From assembly GCA_024663395.1 (NCBI GenBank), contig JANFAH010000079.1:1-64000 (forward strand): a stretch of DNA of 64,000 nt, written 5' to 3'. A program made the position numbers and the translations under genes. This document shows, one piece after another, positions 34,801-47,200 of the stretch (position 1 is its first letter; every line of letters starts with the position of its first letter). The notes beneath the pieces were generated by a model that did not search any database, had not been told where the DNA came from, and was given only the letters and a program-made list of their open reading frames with translations. The stretch comes from Pisolithus tinctorius (taxonomy: Eukaryota > Basidiomycota > Agaricomycetes > Boletales > Pisolithaceae).

Positions 34801-36547
34801 CTCGTGGGTGAACAATCTACCAATGGCCGAATTTGCACACAACCATCGCCCACACTCTGTCACTCATCAATCTCCATTCTACCTCATGTATGGATATGAA
34901 CCGAAACCTCTTCTGTCCCTGATCATGGAAACCCACCTTCCCGCCACTGAGTCTAGACTCGAGGAACTCCGAAAAGCTAGAGAAGAAGCCCTTGCGGCCC
35001 ACGACCTAGCCAGAAAAACGATGAAAGACCGCTCATCACGACCCTTCTCCCCGTTCCAGAAAGGTGATAAGGTTTGGCTAGAAGCATGCAATTTGAAATG
35101 CTCCTATGAAAATAGAAAGCTGGAACCAAAACGAGAAGGACCCTTCACTGTCTCTGACGTCTTATCTCCGATAACGTATCGCCTCTCCATTCCTGCACGC
35201 TGGAAGATTCACAACGTTTTCCATGCTTCCCTCCTATCGCCCTATCGCGAAAATGATGTTCACGGACCGAACTTCCCAGCTCCACCACCTGACCTAATCA
35301 ACGAAGAAGAAGAATACGAAGTTGAGGCGATAGTCAGCCATAAAAGATCCGGCCGTGGACACGCCTTCTTAATCAAATGGAAGGGTTACCCTTCTTCCGA
35401 AAACTCATGGCAGAAAGAGTCACACCTTGAACACGCAGATGACATGCTCTCCACCTATAAGAAACAATTCCCCAAAGACTTCCCCCTAAAGAAACAACCC
35501 ACTCGACACTCCACTCGTACCATCAGAAACATTACTCTTGAAATGCCTCCTCGTCGTTACACCTACCCCCGTGAACCCTCTCGCCGCCATACCCCATTCG
35601 CTTGTCGACAGAGACAACCCGCCAGTGATCAGATGATCGCTTCTTACCGACTCTTCGTCGCTGACCCCGCCGTCATCAGCACCGTCTACCACGAAGTAGA
35701 CGAGGACTCTCCACTTGACCTTGTGTATCACGCAACTATCCAGGCCCTTCAGCTCGAGGAACTCTCCCGCTATGTCAATCGCCAAAATCCCCTCCTTTCC
35801 CCCGCTCGCACTATCCTAGGTGAAATCGCTCTCCAGCAGGTTCCCTTGCTTCTTAAACTTTTTGATGTCCTTGGAGGCGCCAACCTCATTTATAATGTTC
35901 ACCAGTATCCAACGTTGATCGCACCTCCCCTGCCTGGGTCTAGAAGGCCCTCGACTGCAACCTCTCCTCCGGTTTCCTCCGCGTCGTCCTCCCCTCCCGC
36001 ACCATCGTTGTTGTCATCCTCCCATTCATCCCGCTCTCTTCGTAGAGCCGATAGACCTCACGCCTGCTGCTTATCAGGCCCGAACCCTCAACCCTGCGAG
36101 TCTCATAGCTCGCCGTCCGAAGTAGACCCCGAGACTGCCTTTGGTGTCTCCCATGCAGAACTCGACTACACGTTAAACATTGTCGAAAACCTTGCACAGC
36201 TACCGCTGTCTCCTGTGCTGAATGCTTTGACCGAGTTTGACATACCTCTTACTCCATCTGACCCACGCTATCGTCAAGCGTGTTACATCTGCCACCATCT
36301 CAGCCATATCCGCGTCAACTGTGGACTGTATGAATGTCCCCTTTGCCACGCCACTCGTCCCGGGCATACTCAAGCCCAGTGTCCTTCCATCCACCCTTGC
36401 TGTCCTTTACAGGACAGAATAGCTACCCCCGCCTTGGTAGATGATCGTACCCTCGTTGGGAGCGAGGATAATGACTTGTACGACAATAATTTTGACTTCG
36501 ATGACTCCACCATCAGCAACATGACTGGAGAACCTTATGGAGAGTAG
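31859..36547 (+). CDS. pol: Element D pol polyprotein with chromodomain and C-terminal zinc knuckles (one TGA)
   Basis: Protease near 32005-32040 (LVDSGAEISCID) is followed by one TGA at 32060, probably from CGA; from there the frame is open for over 1439 codons. RT has IYMDDLLIFS near 33149. RNase H has TTDASKYATG and DRELLGVIRAL. Integrase has an HHCC region (HHDHPSAGHPG, CAVCQQNK near 34350) and a DDE core: D in SCDLVTDLP, D in ISDRGPQF, E in ERVNQEVETY. The usual TDGQTE before that Glu reads TDRETE. A chromodomain follows near 35310-35460 (FLIKWKGYPSSENSW). About 350 further residues include Ser/Pro-rich parts and, near 36280-36400, two zinc knuckles: CYICHHLSHIRVNC (CX2CX4HX4C) and CPLCHATRPGHTQAQC. 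The frame is -1 relative to gag. Confidence 0.9.
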
Positions 36548-36584
36548 TTGAAGTCGGGGACTTCAACACTTAAAGAGGGGGTAA

Positions 36585-37036
36585 TGTTACGTTTCACCCC
36601 TAACTTTTCCTTTTCTGTCAAACGTTTACCTTGTTCTTGATCTGTTGGACTTAGTTTCCTTTTAGAGCCGTCTTCTCTCTGATCCAACGGCTCTCTGTTT
36701 CCACCACTAGCATTACTAGCTCATTACATGCTTAGGACATGTGTCATCGTTGTTCAACCAATGGCGTAGTTACCTCGTTACATGCGGACACCTCATGGTC
36801 CATCTCTGTGTAGTATTTAGACTGTCGGCCCAAGTCCTGGAAACCCAGACTTGAGCTGCTCAATTATATGCAGTGTTCTCAGAACTTCGCCTTCAGAAGT
36901 CCTTTATAAGGACTACTCTTACCGGCATTGCCTTAAATCCTCTGTCATTTACAGAGGTTACCGCAGCCGTTGCTCGGTAGAAACCTTAGTCTGCGTTTGA
37001 GCTCTCCCTACGTCTTGACTTTGGTCGAGCGTAACA
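36585..37036 (+). repeat. 3' LTR of element D
   Basis: 452 bp, preceded by a purine-rich tract TTAAAGAGGGGGTAA. About 97 percent identical to the 5' LTR. Confidence 0.93.
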
Positions 37037-37256
37037 GTTTGAGTCAGACCTTCTTCTCACCAGTGAACCTGAGGACCCACCCCTGTGGATGGACAGCTGG
37101 CACAAGTTTGTCATCAAACTCCAGTCAACCTTCAGTCCCCATGACCCAGTAGCAGAAGCTGAGAACCAGCTCGACTACCTAACCATGAAAGAAACCCACC
37201 ACATCAACAAATACATGGTCAAGTTCAACAGGCTAGCTACCCAGGTCTGGGGATAC

Positions 37257-37970
37257 TGTCAAGTCCGGGCCTACTCCGACCAACTCCGACACTAAACAAG
37301 GTCTAGAGGAGGGTCCGGAAGCAAGTCCAACACAGAAGAACAGAACTCCAACTAGCGGAGTGTCGGCAGAGACGAAGACCGCCGAAGCAAAGGCAGAGCA
37401 GAGTGAGGGCATCGGGTTTAGCTCGTGCGCTACCCCCTTGCATGATCTCAGCCCTCATATTTCAGAGGGAGAGTACAGATGGAGAGTCGGAGATAACTCC
37501 AACAGACAGAAGACGGAATCAGAGGGAGTAGGAACTAAGTTGATATTCGTACTGAAGAACAGCGGAGTACAGTACATGTTTTTATACTGCTATGGAGGTA
37601 CAGTAACCGGAATCGGAACTGACATATGGAGACTCATAAGTTTTCAAGTAAAATTTCCTGGATGACGAATGAAGGGTAAATGGAGGACATATGAACAGGT
37701 AACACAGAACATCCAGAAAAGGAAACAGTCCAGGCACTGGACCATGCAGTGAGTGTGCTGCAGAGTACCTGACTGTGAAGGTAGTCACATGACCCCTCAG
37801 AGAATGGACCGCTCGGTCCGGTAGGAGAGCAACACAAGTCCGACAGCAGTCAGAGTGGAGATGGTTCGCAACCAACAGAAGTTGGGCGGAGTTGGTGTGG
37901 AGTGAGCGGATGACTGGTGGAAAAGGTTGCGGAGTGAGCAAAGACTTATGACGAATGCATGGTTATGACA
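37257..37970 (-). mobile_element. Solo LTR of family B in element C gag
   Basis: 714 bp, the same length as the LTRs of element B, with plus-strand ends TGTCAAGTCC and GGTTATGACA. It is flanked by a perfect 5-bp duplication GATAC (37252-37256, 37971-37975). Sense is minus, judged by the TATA (AGTATAAAAAC near 37583-37593). CpG is more frequent than in the B element's own LTRs. Confidence 0.92.
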
Positions 37971-38459
37971 GATACAGCAATGGGGCTCTCTGCCACTTCT
38001 TCTATGCTGGTCTTCCCAACTGAATCAAAGATGAGATAAGCCAGGTAGGCAAACCCTGCACCCTTGAAGACCTTCACCATCTAGCTCAGAACATAGATGT
38101 CTGCTACTGGGAACAATGTGAGGAGGTCCAATGCCAGAACCAGTCTTCCAGTATCCAGAACTCATCAAAGACCAGCAATAGAGACTCAAACACCAACAAA
38201 GGGAAAACCTCAGCATCCAACACCTCCCAACCTCCTGCTGCACCAAAGACCAGCAGTGCCAACACTGGGTCTTCAAAGCCCAAGCCAGCCAGCAACAAAC
38301 TTGGCAAGGACAGAAAGTCAACAGCTGCCAAATGAAAGCAATGCCTTGACCTGAAGCTCTGTATGTTCTGCAGAGGGGAAGGTCATGTAGCCAAGGAATG
38401 CCCCAAGAAGGTGGCCAAGGCTAGAGCAGCTGCAGCAGCTCCAGAAGCCACACTGAGGC

Positions 38460-38466
38460 AAAAAAA
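38460..38466 (+). promoter_or_regulatory. Probable -1 frameshift site of element C
   Basis: Seven A residues directly before gag TAG; the protease frame (KLNMSAL and on) is open in the -1 frame across the site. Confidence 0.6.
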
Positions 38467-41400
38467 TAGTCAGCAGTCCTCAGAACCTCACACACCCCAA
38501 GGACTGCATTGACTCTGGTGGTGTGCTCTCAGAGGTTAAGCTCAACATGTCTGCTCTTTGCAACCTGAATAGTCTTATGCCTACCATTTCTCTAGCATCC
38601 TATGATGAACCAGCATTCCCAGTACTCATTGACTCTGGCTCTACACACTGTTTTATAGATACAAAATTTGCAAATAAAATCTCTGTTCCCCTTTACTCCA
38701 TCCCACCAGTCCAGCTTCAGCTGTTTGACAGCACATCCAACTCAGTCATCACCCAGGCAGCAGATCTCATCTTCATTTTTCCCTCTGGTGATGCAACCCC
38801 AGTCACCCTCTATGCAACCCCACTGGACTCTGAGTGCAAGGCAGTCTTAGGATACAACTGGCTCACCCAACACAATCCATCAATTGACTGGGTCTCAAGC
38901 AGTATTAGATTCCAGATGCCTGTACAATGAGTGCCAGACCCCCCAACATCACTCCCTGACCCCAAGCCCTTGGCTCCTGGCCCAACCACCCTCGGCTCTA
39001 ATGAGCATCTGACCCTGCAATTAGAGAAACTGGCTGCGCTGGGCTTGACTTGCCCACCTATTGCCTTCATCAATGCCATGGCCTATGTCCAGGCATGTAA
39101 ACTCAAAGGGTCTTCTCAGTTCAGCCTCCAGCTCCATCCCTCGGCTCTCACCTCCCTTCAGTCTTCAAAAGTAGAAGACACACCGAACCTCTCCAGTGTT
39201 CCACCAGAGTACCATGAGTATGCCAACGTGTTCAGTAAATCCAAAGCCACTACCCTAGCACCCCACTGAGAACATGATCTTAAGATCGAGCTGGAAGGAG
39301 ACTCATCACCACCCCTCGGCCCTATCTACTCCCTGTCACCAGTAGAGCTTGAAGCTCTCCAGGCCTTCCTAGACGAGCATCTGGCTACCAGATTCATCTG
39401 ACCGACCTCTTCCCCCCACAGAGTGCCAGTCTTCTTTGTCAAGAAGAAGGATGGCTCCCTTCAGCTTTGTGTTGACCTCTGGGGCTTGAACAAAATCACT
39501 AAAAAGGACTGATACCCACTCCCCCTCATCACTGACCTCCTGGACTCACCATCCTGGGCCAAGGTTTACACCAAAATCAACCTCAGACATGCATATCACC
39601 TGGTCTGGATCGCTGATGGTGATGAATGGAAAACCACATTCCACACTCAGTATGGGTCCTTTGAATGGCTTGTCATGCCTTTTGGCCTGTCCAATGCCCC
39701 GGCAGCATTCCAACACTTCATCAACACAGTGTTTGCTGACCTCCTAGACATATGTGTCATGGTCTACCTGGATGACATACTCATCTACTCCAATGATGAG
39801 AACTTGCACCAGCAGCACATTAAAGAGGTTCTGTGCTGACTCCAGAAGCATGGCCTGTATGCCAAACCAGAAAAATGTGAGTTCCACTCCAAGTCAGTAG
39901 AGTACCTAGGCTACTGCCTTTCACCAACTGGCCTCACCATGTCAGGTGAAAAGATCAAAGCCATCTGTGACTGGCCTGAGCCCCAGAAGGTCAAGGACAT
40001 CCAATCCTTCCTAGGCTTTGCCAACTTCTACTGGCATTTCATCTATAACTACTTGGACATCATTGTTCCCTTAACCTGCCTTACACGAAAAAACATACCC
40101 TGGAACTTCTCTGAGGAGTGCTGATCAGCCTTCAATAAGCTCAAAGAAGCTTTCACCACTGCTCCTATCCTTACTCACTTTGTTCTGGGCACTCAACTCA
40201 CAGTGGAGACCAATGCTTCGGACTATGCCATCACCAGCATACTGTCCACCACCAGTGAAGACAACCAACTTTGCCTGGTCACCTTTTACTCCTGGACACT
40301 GTCTGTGCTGGAACTCAACTATGACACCCATGATAAGGAGTTGCTCGCTATCTTTGAGGCCTTCCAGGCCTGGAGACATTACTTGGAGGGTGCCCCTCTA
40401 CCCATTGATGTGGTCACTGACCACAGGAACCTCAAATATTTCTCAACCTCTAAGGTATTCACATGCTGGCAAGCCTGGTGGTCCAAGTACCTGTCACAGT
40501 TCAACCTCATCATCCATTTCTGCCTGGGTAAGCTCAGTGCTAAGCCTGACACTCTCACTAGACAATGGGACATCTACCCCAAAGAGGGGGATAGGGGCTA
40601 TGCCCAGGCAAACCCCCATAACCTCTGACCAGTGTTCATGCAAGAACAGCTGGCCTCGGCTCTCCATGCCACATGCTTGGAGTATCCTGTACTATGTGCC
40701 AGCCTTCTAATGGATGTAGAGCAACTCCACAACAAAATACTCACCACACTACCCTCAGACCCACTGTCCCAACACCGACTCACAGACACCTCCAACCCTC
40801 AGTGGTTGGTTGACAGCACCAGTCTGCTGTGCCTCAATAACCGGATCTATGTACCAGATGCCAATGACCTTCAGCTCAAGGTCCTTTGGCACAAACATGA
40901 TCACCCATTGTCAGGACACTTTGGCCAGAATCGGACATTGGAACTGATCTGGCAAGAGTACACCTGGCCCAGCATCCACACCTTTGTCAAGGAATATGTG
41001 AGGTCCTGTACTACATGCACGAGAGCCAAAACACCCAGACACCGACCATACAGCACCCTGAAACAACTGCTGATACTGGAAAAGCCATGGAATTCCATTT
41101 CTATGGATTTCATTGAACACCTACTGGCATCCAGTGGTCACACTGCTATCCTGGTGGTCATGGACTGACTGTCCAAGCAGGCTATATTCATACCCACCCA
41201 TGACACTGTTACTTCCCCTGAGCTTGCTAAGCTCTTTCTACTCCATGTATTCTCAAAACATGGTGTCCAGGCACATGTAACCTCCAACTCAGGCTCTGAA
41301 TTTGTCTTGCACTTCTTCTGGTCCTTGGGTAAAGCACTGGATATGTGCCTACACCTCACTTCTGGATACCACCCAGAAGGAGATGGCCAGACCGAACGAG

Positions 41401-41974
41401 CAAACCAGATCTTGGAACAGTACCTCCAGGTATATTGTAACTACCAACAGGACAACTGGGCCAAGTTACTTCCATTGGCTGAGTTTGCCTACAACAATGC
41501 CCTGAGTGCCACCACCAGTGTTTCCCCTTTCTTTGCCAACAAGGGCTACCACCCTAACCTCTCAGTCTTCCCTGAAAGGGACTTGTCCTTGGCCCAGGCT
41601 AGGGACTACACCATGGACCTAGACAAACTACACCAGTTCCTACAGGAAGAGATGGCACTAGCCCAAGCTAGGTACCAAGGTCCGGCAGATGCAAAAAGGC
41701 TACTGGCACCCGAGATCAACCTTGGCGACCAGGTCTATGTCAAAGCCAAGTACTTCCAGACCACAAGGCCATCACAGAAACTCACAGACAAGAACCTAGG
41801 CCCTTACTTGGCAATGGCCCAGCCTGGCACCCACTCATTCACCCTTTGCCTCCCAGACTCCATGTGAGCAGTACACCCAGTGTTCCACATATCACAGTTA
41901 GAACTGGCACACCCCAACACTATTCCAAACTGAATTCAGTCACCACCACCTCTGGTCGAGGTTGATGGTGAACC

Positions 41975-42688
41975 TGTCAAGTCCGGGCCTACTCCGACCA
42001 ACTCTGACGCTATATAAGGTCTAGAGGAAGGTCCAGAAGCAAGTCTGACACAGGAGAACAGAACTCTGACTAGCGGAGTGGTGGCAGGAACGAAGTCTGC
42101 TGAAGCAGAGGCAGAGCAGAGTGAGGGCGTCAGGTTTAGCTTGTGTGCTACCCCCTTGCACAATCTCAGCCCTCATATTTCAGAGGGAGAGTACAAACAG
42201 AGAGTTGGAGATAACTCCAACAGGCAGAAGACGGAATCAGAGGGAGTAGGAACTAAGTTGATATTCATACTGAAGAACAGCAGAGTACAGTACATGTTTT
42301 TATACTGCTACAGAGGTACAGTAATCAGAATCGGAACTGACATATGGAGACTCATAAATTTTCAAGTAAAATTTCCTGGACGATGAATGAAGGGTAGATG
42401 GAGGACATACGAATGGGTAACACAGAGCATCCAGAAAAGGAAATAGTCCAGGCACTGGACCATGCGGTGAGCACACTGCAGAGTACCTGACTGTGAAGGT
42501 AGTCACATGACCCCTCAGAGAACGGACCACTCAGTCTGGTAGGGGAGCAACACAAGTCCAACAGCAGCCAGAGCGGAGATGGTTCACAACCAACAGAAGT
42601 TGGGCGGAGTTGGTGCAGAGTGAGTGAATGACCAGTGGAGTAGGGTGCAGAGTGAGTAAGGGCTTAGTGTGAATGCATGGTTATGACA
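41975..42688 (-). repeat. 3' LTR of element B
   Basis: 714 bp. The minus strand carries AGTATAAAAAC near 42300 and AGTATGAATAT near 42265, which matches the primer-binding site at 50223 perfectly. Confidence 0.92.
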
Positions 42689-42860
42689 GTGCCCCCCCCT
42701 TAGGGCCTGAACCCCTGAAGGCTGCATGTACGGAACGAGATCAACATGAGTTGATCATTTGAAATTACTTTGATGCCTCGAGGATAATGGCTTTAGCCAT
42801 GGTGGAGCTCCATTGGAGCTCGAAGTTCCGCTTAAAAACACGTGTTAGGGTACCAAACCT

Positions 42861-44117
42861 TTGTCCCTTCCCCCCATCATCATGCCTTCCCAGTGCCAGA
42901 GCAACACCCTCCAGCCAACCCCCAGCCACATTCGCAACTACTCCCAGGTTGCGGATGAAGAACTGGTCATCCTCACCGACGACTCCACTGACACCAAGCA
43001 GGAGAAGTCCGTGGAGAAGGCATGCCAACAAGAGGAGACTGAGTGGAGAGAGAGAGAGTGCGAGGCAGAGCACAAGGCCAAGTGTGAGGAGGCCAAGAGG
43101 CGGAAGGCGGAGGAGGAGAGGTTGGAGGCGGAGCGGAGGAAGAGAGCGGAGGAGGAAGAGGAGGCTCGAAGGAAGAAGGCGGCAGAGGAGGAGGCAGAAA
43201 GGCAAAGGCAGAGAGCGGCAGAAGAGGCAGAGAAGCAGAGGCAGAGGGCCCAGGCCAGGTGGGATGAGGCCGTGCAGAGGTGAGTGACAGAACCCTATGA
43301 GTCAGGCGGAGCTGACTTGTATTTTCATTTCAGGTTAAGTGGTGCAGTCTATGATGTCAACACCGCCCAGAGGGTCCCTGGGACCTCTATGGTGGTCACT
43401 GCAACCAGGCAGCCCCCCTGCACTCGCTGCATAGCAAGTCTGATGGCAGGCCAGTGTGAGCCAGGACAAGGCAAGACCAGGGCCTGTGTGCCCTGTCATA
43501 ACAAAAAGAAGACCTGCAGCTGGACATGGGAAGAGGTGGTGGCGGGGCCTTTGTGGAAGAGAGCAGGGACAGGGAGCTCCTGAGGCGAGAAGAAGAAGAG
43601 GATGCAAGGGAAGGGAAAGGAGAGAGCAATGGAGATGGAGGAAGCAGATGATGAGCAGGAGGCAGGTGGAGAAGATGAGGAGGAGCCAGCAACACTGCAC
43701 GAGGGACCCTTAGAAGTGGGGGTCTCCTCCTGGTGGACGGAGTGGGAGCGGGAGCAGCAGCTGCAGGCTGCAGAGAGGTACATGGCGGTGCACAAAAAGG
43801 CTGCAACAGCCTTCGAGAGGATGGCAAGGGCAGTGGAGCGGATGGTGGAGGCGGCAGAGTGGACAGCCAACGAGTGGGGGCTGTACCACAAGTGGGCAGA
43901 GATGAGGAGGAGGGAGGACACATGCAAGGCCAGGATGGCCAAGTTCGAACACACAGGAGGAGGATGGAAGAGGCTGCAGTCAGAGGCGGCAGAGGGCAGG
44001 GAAGATGAAGCGGATGAAGGTGCAGAGGGGGATAACGAGGAAGAGGAAGAAGTCAGAGGAGAGCAGGGAGGTGAAGAAGAACAGGAGGGTGGTGGAGGAC
44101 AAGCAATGGAAGAGTAG
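42861..44117 (+). pseudogene. Element B antisense accessory gene (coiled coil, six-cysteine cluster), one stop
   Basis: The gene runs opposite to B pol, between pol and 3' LTR. Exon 1 (42861-43279) starts MPSQCQSNTL and is mostly a long Glu/Arg/Lys/Ala coiled coil. The intron (43280-43333, 54 nt, phase 2) has donor GTGAGT and acceptor TTTCAG. Exon 2 (43334-44117) has cysteines CX2CX8CX9CX2CX6C (CTRC, CEP, CVPC, CSW), close to Zn2Cys6 spacing, followed by a helical segment (AAERYMAVHKKAATAFERM) and a Glu-rich acidic tail. One TGA at 43581-43583 interrupts an otherwise open frame and could derive from CGA. The stop of pol on the other strand lies at 44297, so the two genes converge. Function unknown. 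Confidence 0.75.
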
Positions 44118-44296
44118 AGTAGTAGTTTTTTTTTTTTTTTCTTTAGTTTGTATATTTTGTACTACTATGAGATAGACTTGTGACTTTGTTTGTGACTCAG
44201 AAGAGAAACAGATAAGCAGAGAAAATTCTAAAGTACATAAGGTAGTTTGGTAAGAGGCAGAGTTGGCCTGCGGAGGAGGATTATGTAGGTGGAGTA
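44118..44296. terminator. Convergent intergenic gap of accessory gene and B pol
   Basis: A run of about 17 T (near 44128-44144) follows the accessory stop, then AT-rich sequence including TATATTTTG. Both genes would end here. Assignment as a shared 3' end region is inference. Confidence 0.3.
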
Positions 44297-47200
44297 TTAT
44301 GGCGGAGGTTGGTACAGGCCAGGTTTGTGTGGATAGCGTTCATGGAAAGTGGAGACTATGTTGGAAGCGTGATCTAGCTCAGTTGCAAGCAACCAAGAGG
44401 TTTCTTTGTTGGTGTTCTCATAACCAGCCCAGTGGACTAGATACAAGAGCTGACAATGGTGGTGATGGCGGTCCACCTTAGAGTCGAGTATCTCTGATAC
44501 TTTGTACTCAAGGTCACCATTGACATCCACTGGCAGAGGCGGAGGTTGTTGTCAGTTTAGGAAAGGGTTAGTCGCTGTGGCTTCCAGTTGTGAGACATGG
44601 AAGACGGGATGTACTGAGCGCATAGAGTCAGGGAGTTTAAGGGTGATGGAATGCATACCTGGCCTGGCCAAGATGGTGAATGGACCTAAGTACTTTTTGG
44701 AGAGTTTCTCTGAAGGACAAGTGGAGCGGAAGTACTTGGCTTTGACATAGGCCTGTTCACCAACCTTGAACTCAGGCAGAGGTATGCGCTTGGCATCTGC
44801 TGGACCCTGGTAGCGCTGCTGAGCAGCAGACATTTCGGAGTGGAGGAAGTCATGAAGGGCGGAGAGTTCAACAACATAGTCATGAGCCCTTGGAGAAGTG
44901 AAGTCTTGGTCAGGGACCACAGACAGGTTTGGATGGTATCCCTTGTTAGTGAAGAAGGGAGAAACTCCAGTAGTCACACTTGGTGCATTGTTGAAAGCGA
45001 ACTCTGCTAGAGGTAACAGCTCAGCCCAGTTGTCTTGTTGGTAGTTACAGTAGACACAAAGGTACTGTTCAGGGGTCTGGTTTGTTCGCTCGGTCTGGCC
45101 ATCACCTTCTGGGTGGTAACCCGAAGTGAAGTGAAGATGCATATCTAGGGCCTTTCCTAGAGAGCGGAAGAAGTGTGAGACGAACTCAGGACCTCTGTCA
45201 GAGGTGACATTAGCTGGAACTCCGTGCTTGGAGAAGACATGGGTTAGGAAGAGCTTAGCAAGTTTGGCGGAGGTGATGGAGTCGTGGGTGGGGATGAACA
45301 CCACTTGCTTTGAGAGGCGGTCCACTACCACAAGTATGGCAGAGTAGCCATCAGAGTTGGGGAGGTGTTTGATGAAGTCCATGGAGATGGAGTTCCAAGG
45401 TCTCTCTGGGACGGGGAGTTGCTTCAGTAGACCATAAGGGCAGTGACACAGAGTTTTGCTCTGTCCACAGGCGGTGCAAGACCTGATGTATTCTTTTACG
45501 TCAGAGCGGAGGTTGGGCCACACGTAGTCCCTGTGGACGAGTTCTAAGGTGTGGTTTTTGCCTGAAATGGCCTGCTAGAGGATGATCATGCTTGAACCGA
45601 AGCACTCAGAGGCAGAGGTCATCAATGTCAGGGACAAAGACATGCCCGTCAAGGCGGAGTAGACCGTCAGAGTCCAGGGACCACCGAGGCCTAGTCAGAG
45701 TTGGGAGATGGCTGGTGGAGACAGGGTTGGAGGGTAGGGTGGAGATGATGTCGGAGTGCAAGCACTCAACATTGAAGACCATGGCAGCACGGAGCACAGG
45801 TGCCATGAGGGTAGTGGTATGGAGGGACAACGCAAGTTGCTCCTGTGTAAACATAGGGCGGAGATTGTGAGGATTTACCTGCATGTAGTCCCTATCCCCC
45901 CCTTTTGGGTAGACGTCCCAACATCGTGTAAGTGCATCGGGTTTGGCTCCTAAGCAGCCAGGTCAGAAGCAGATAGAAAGATTAAACTGGGAAAGGTACT
46001 CCGACCAGTGGGCCTGTCGACAAGTGAGAACCTTAGAGGTGGAAAAGTACTCAAGGTTTTTGTGGTCTGTCACCACATCGACAGGTAAGGTGGAGCCTTC
46101 CAAGTAATGCTGCCAATGGTGGAAGGCCTTGAAGATAGCCAACAGCTCCTTGTTGTGGGTATCATAGTTGAGTTCTGGTGTGGTCATGGTGTGGGAGTAG
46201 AAAGCGACTGGGTGGAGTTCACCATCAGAGCAGGTGATTGACAAAATGCCAGCAATGGCATAGTCGGAGGTGTCAGTTTCAACTGTAAGCAGAGCATCAG
46301 GGACCCAATGAGTGAGAATGGGAGCAGAGCTGAAGGCATCCTTCAGGTGGAGGAAAGCAGAGTGGCACTCCTCAGAAAAGTTCCAAGGAGCACCCTTTCG
46401 CATGAGGCAAGTGAGCGGAACGACGATGTCGGAGTAGTTATTAATGAATTGTCTAGAAATTTGTGAAGCTGAGGAAAGACTGGATGTCTCACACCTTTCA
46501 CAGCTCAGGCCAGTCGCAGACTGCCTGAACCTTCTCAGTGGACATGGTGAGACTGGAGAGAGAAAGAACATAACCGAGGTACTTGATGGAGTCAGAGTGA
46601 AACTTGCACTTCTCTGGCTTGGCATAAAGGCCATGCTTTCGAAGGCGGCAGAGTACCTCTTTTACATGTTCACGATGCGACTCTATGTCCTGCGAATAGA
46701 TTAGGATGTCATCGAGGTATACCACGATGCAGACATCGAGCATGTCTGCAAAGATGCTATTGACAAATTGCTGGAAAGCCACAGGCGCATTAGTCAGACC
46801 AAATGGCATTACCTGCCACTCGTAAGAACCATAACGAGTGTGGAAAGCCATTTTCCATTCATCTCCATCTGCTATGCAGACTAGATGATAGGCATGGTGG
46901 AGATTGATCTTGGTGTAGACTTTAGCGTGGCTTGGAGAGTCGAGTAGGTCAGAGATGAGCGGCAGTGGATAGTGATCTTTTTTCGTGATTTTGTTGAGTC
47001 CTTGATAGTCTATGCAGAGGCGGAGTAAACTGTCTTTCTTCTTCATGAAGAGGACAGGGGCACCGTGAGTGGAGGTGGATTGTTTGATGAAACCATAGCC
47101 AAGGTGCTCGTCAATGAAGGTGCAGAGAGCCTCAAGCTCTGGCAGAGAAAGAGAGTAGATTGTACCAATGGGCAGAGAAGCTCCTTCTGTCAAGTACAGG

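Larger units (their letters stand above)
30194..37036 (+). mobile_element. Ty3/gypsy chromovirus D, nearly intact and youngest complete element
   Basis: Two 452-bp LTRs (30194-30645, 36585-37036) start TGTTACG and end GTAACA, with a perfect 5-bp target duplication GTTTG (30189-30193, 37037-37041) in C gag. Gag and a 1439-codon pol frame are open except for two TGA codons. CpG is frequent, unlike surrounding elements. The LTR pair shows 14 differences by my count, all transitions at CpG-type sites. There is no antisense accessory gene. Confidence 0.95.
29689..38469 (+). pseudogene. gag: Element C gag (split by D and by a solo B LTR)
   Basis: Own parts are 29689-30193, 37042-37256 and 37976-38469. 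It has an acidic Asp/Asn-rich segment, EPDTFDGTDPKKL, SYLKGMALEWF directly before D, and a zinc knuckle CMFCRGEGHVAKEC near 38360-38401. TGA and TAG stops occur, for example after the ASND stretch near 29749 and before QFLIQCEL near 30075. The terminal stop TAG (38467) follows seven A (38460-38466), with pol open in the -1 frame. Confidence 0.8.
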
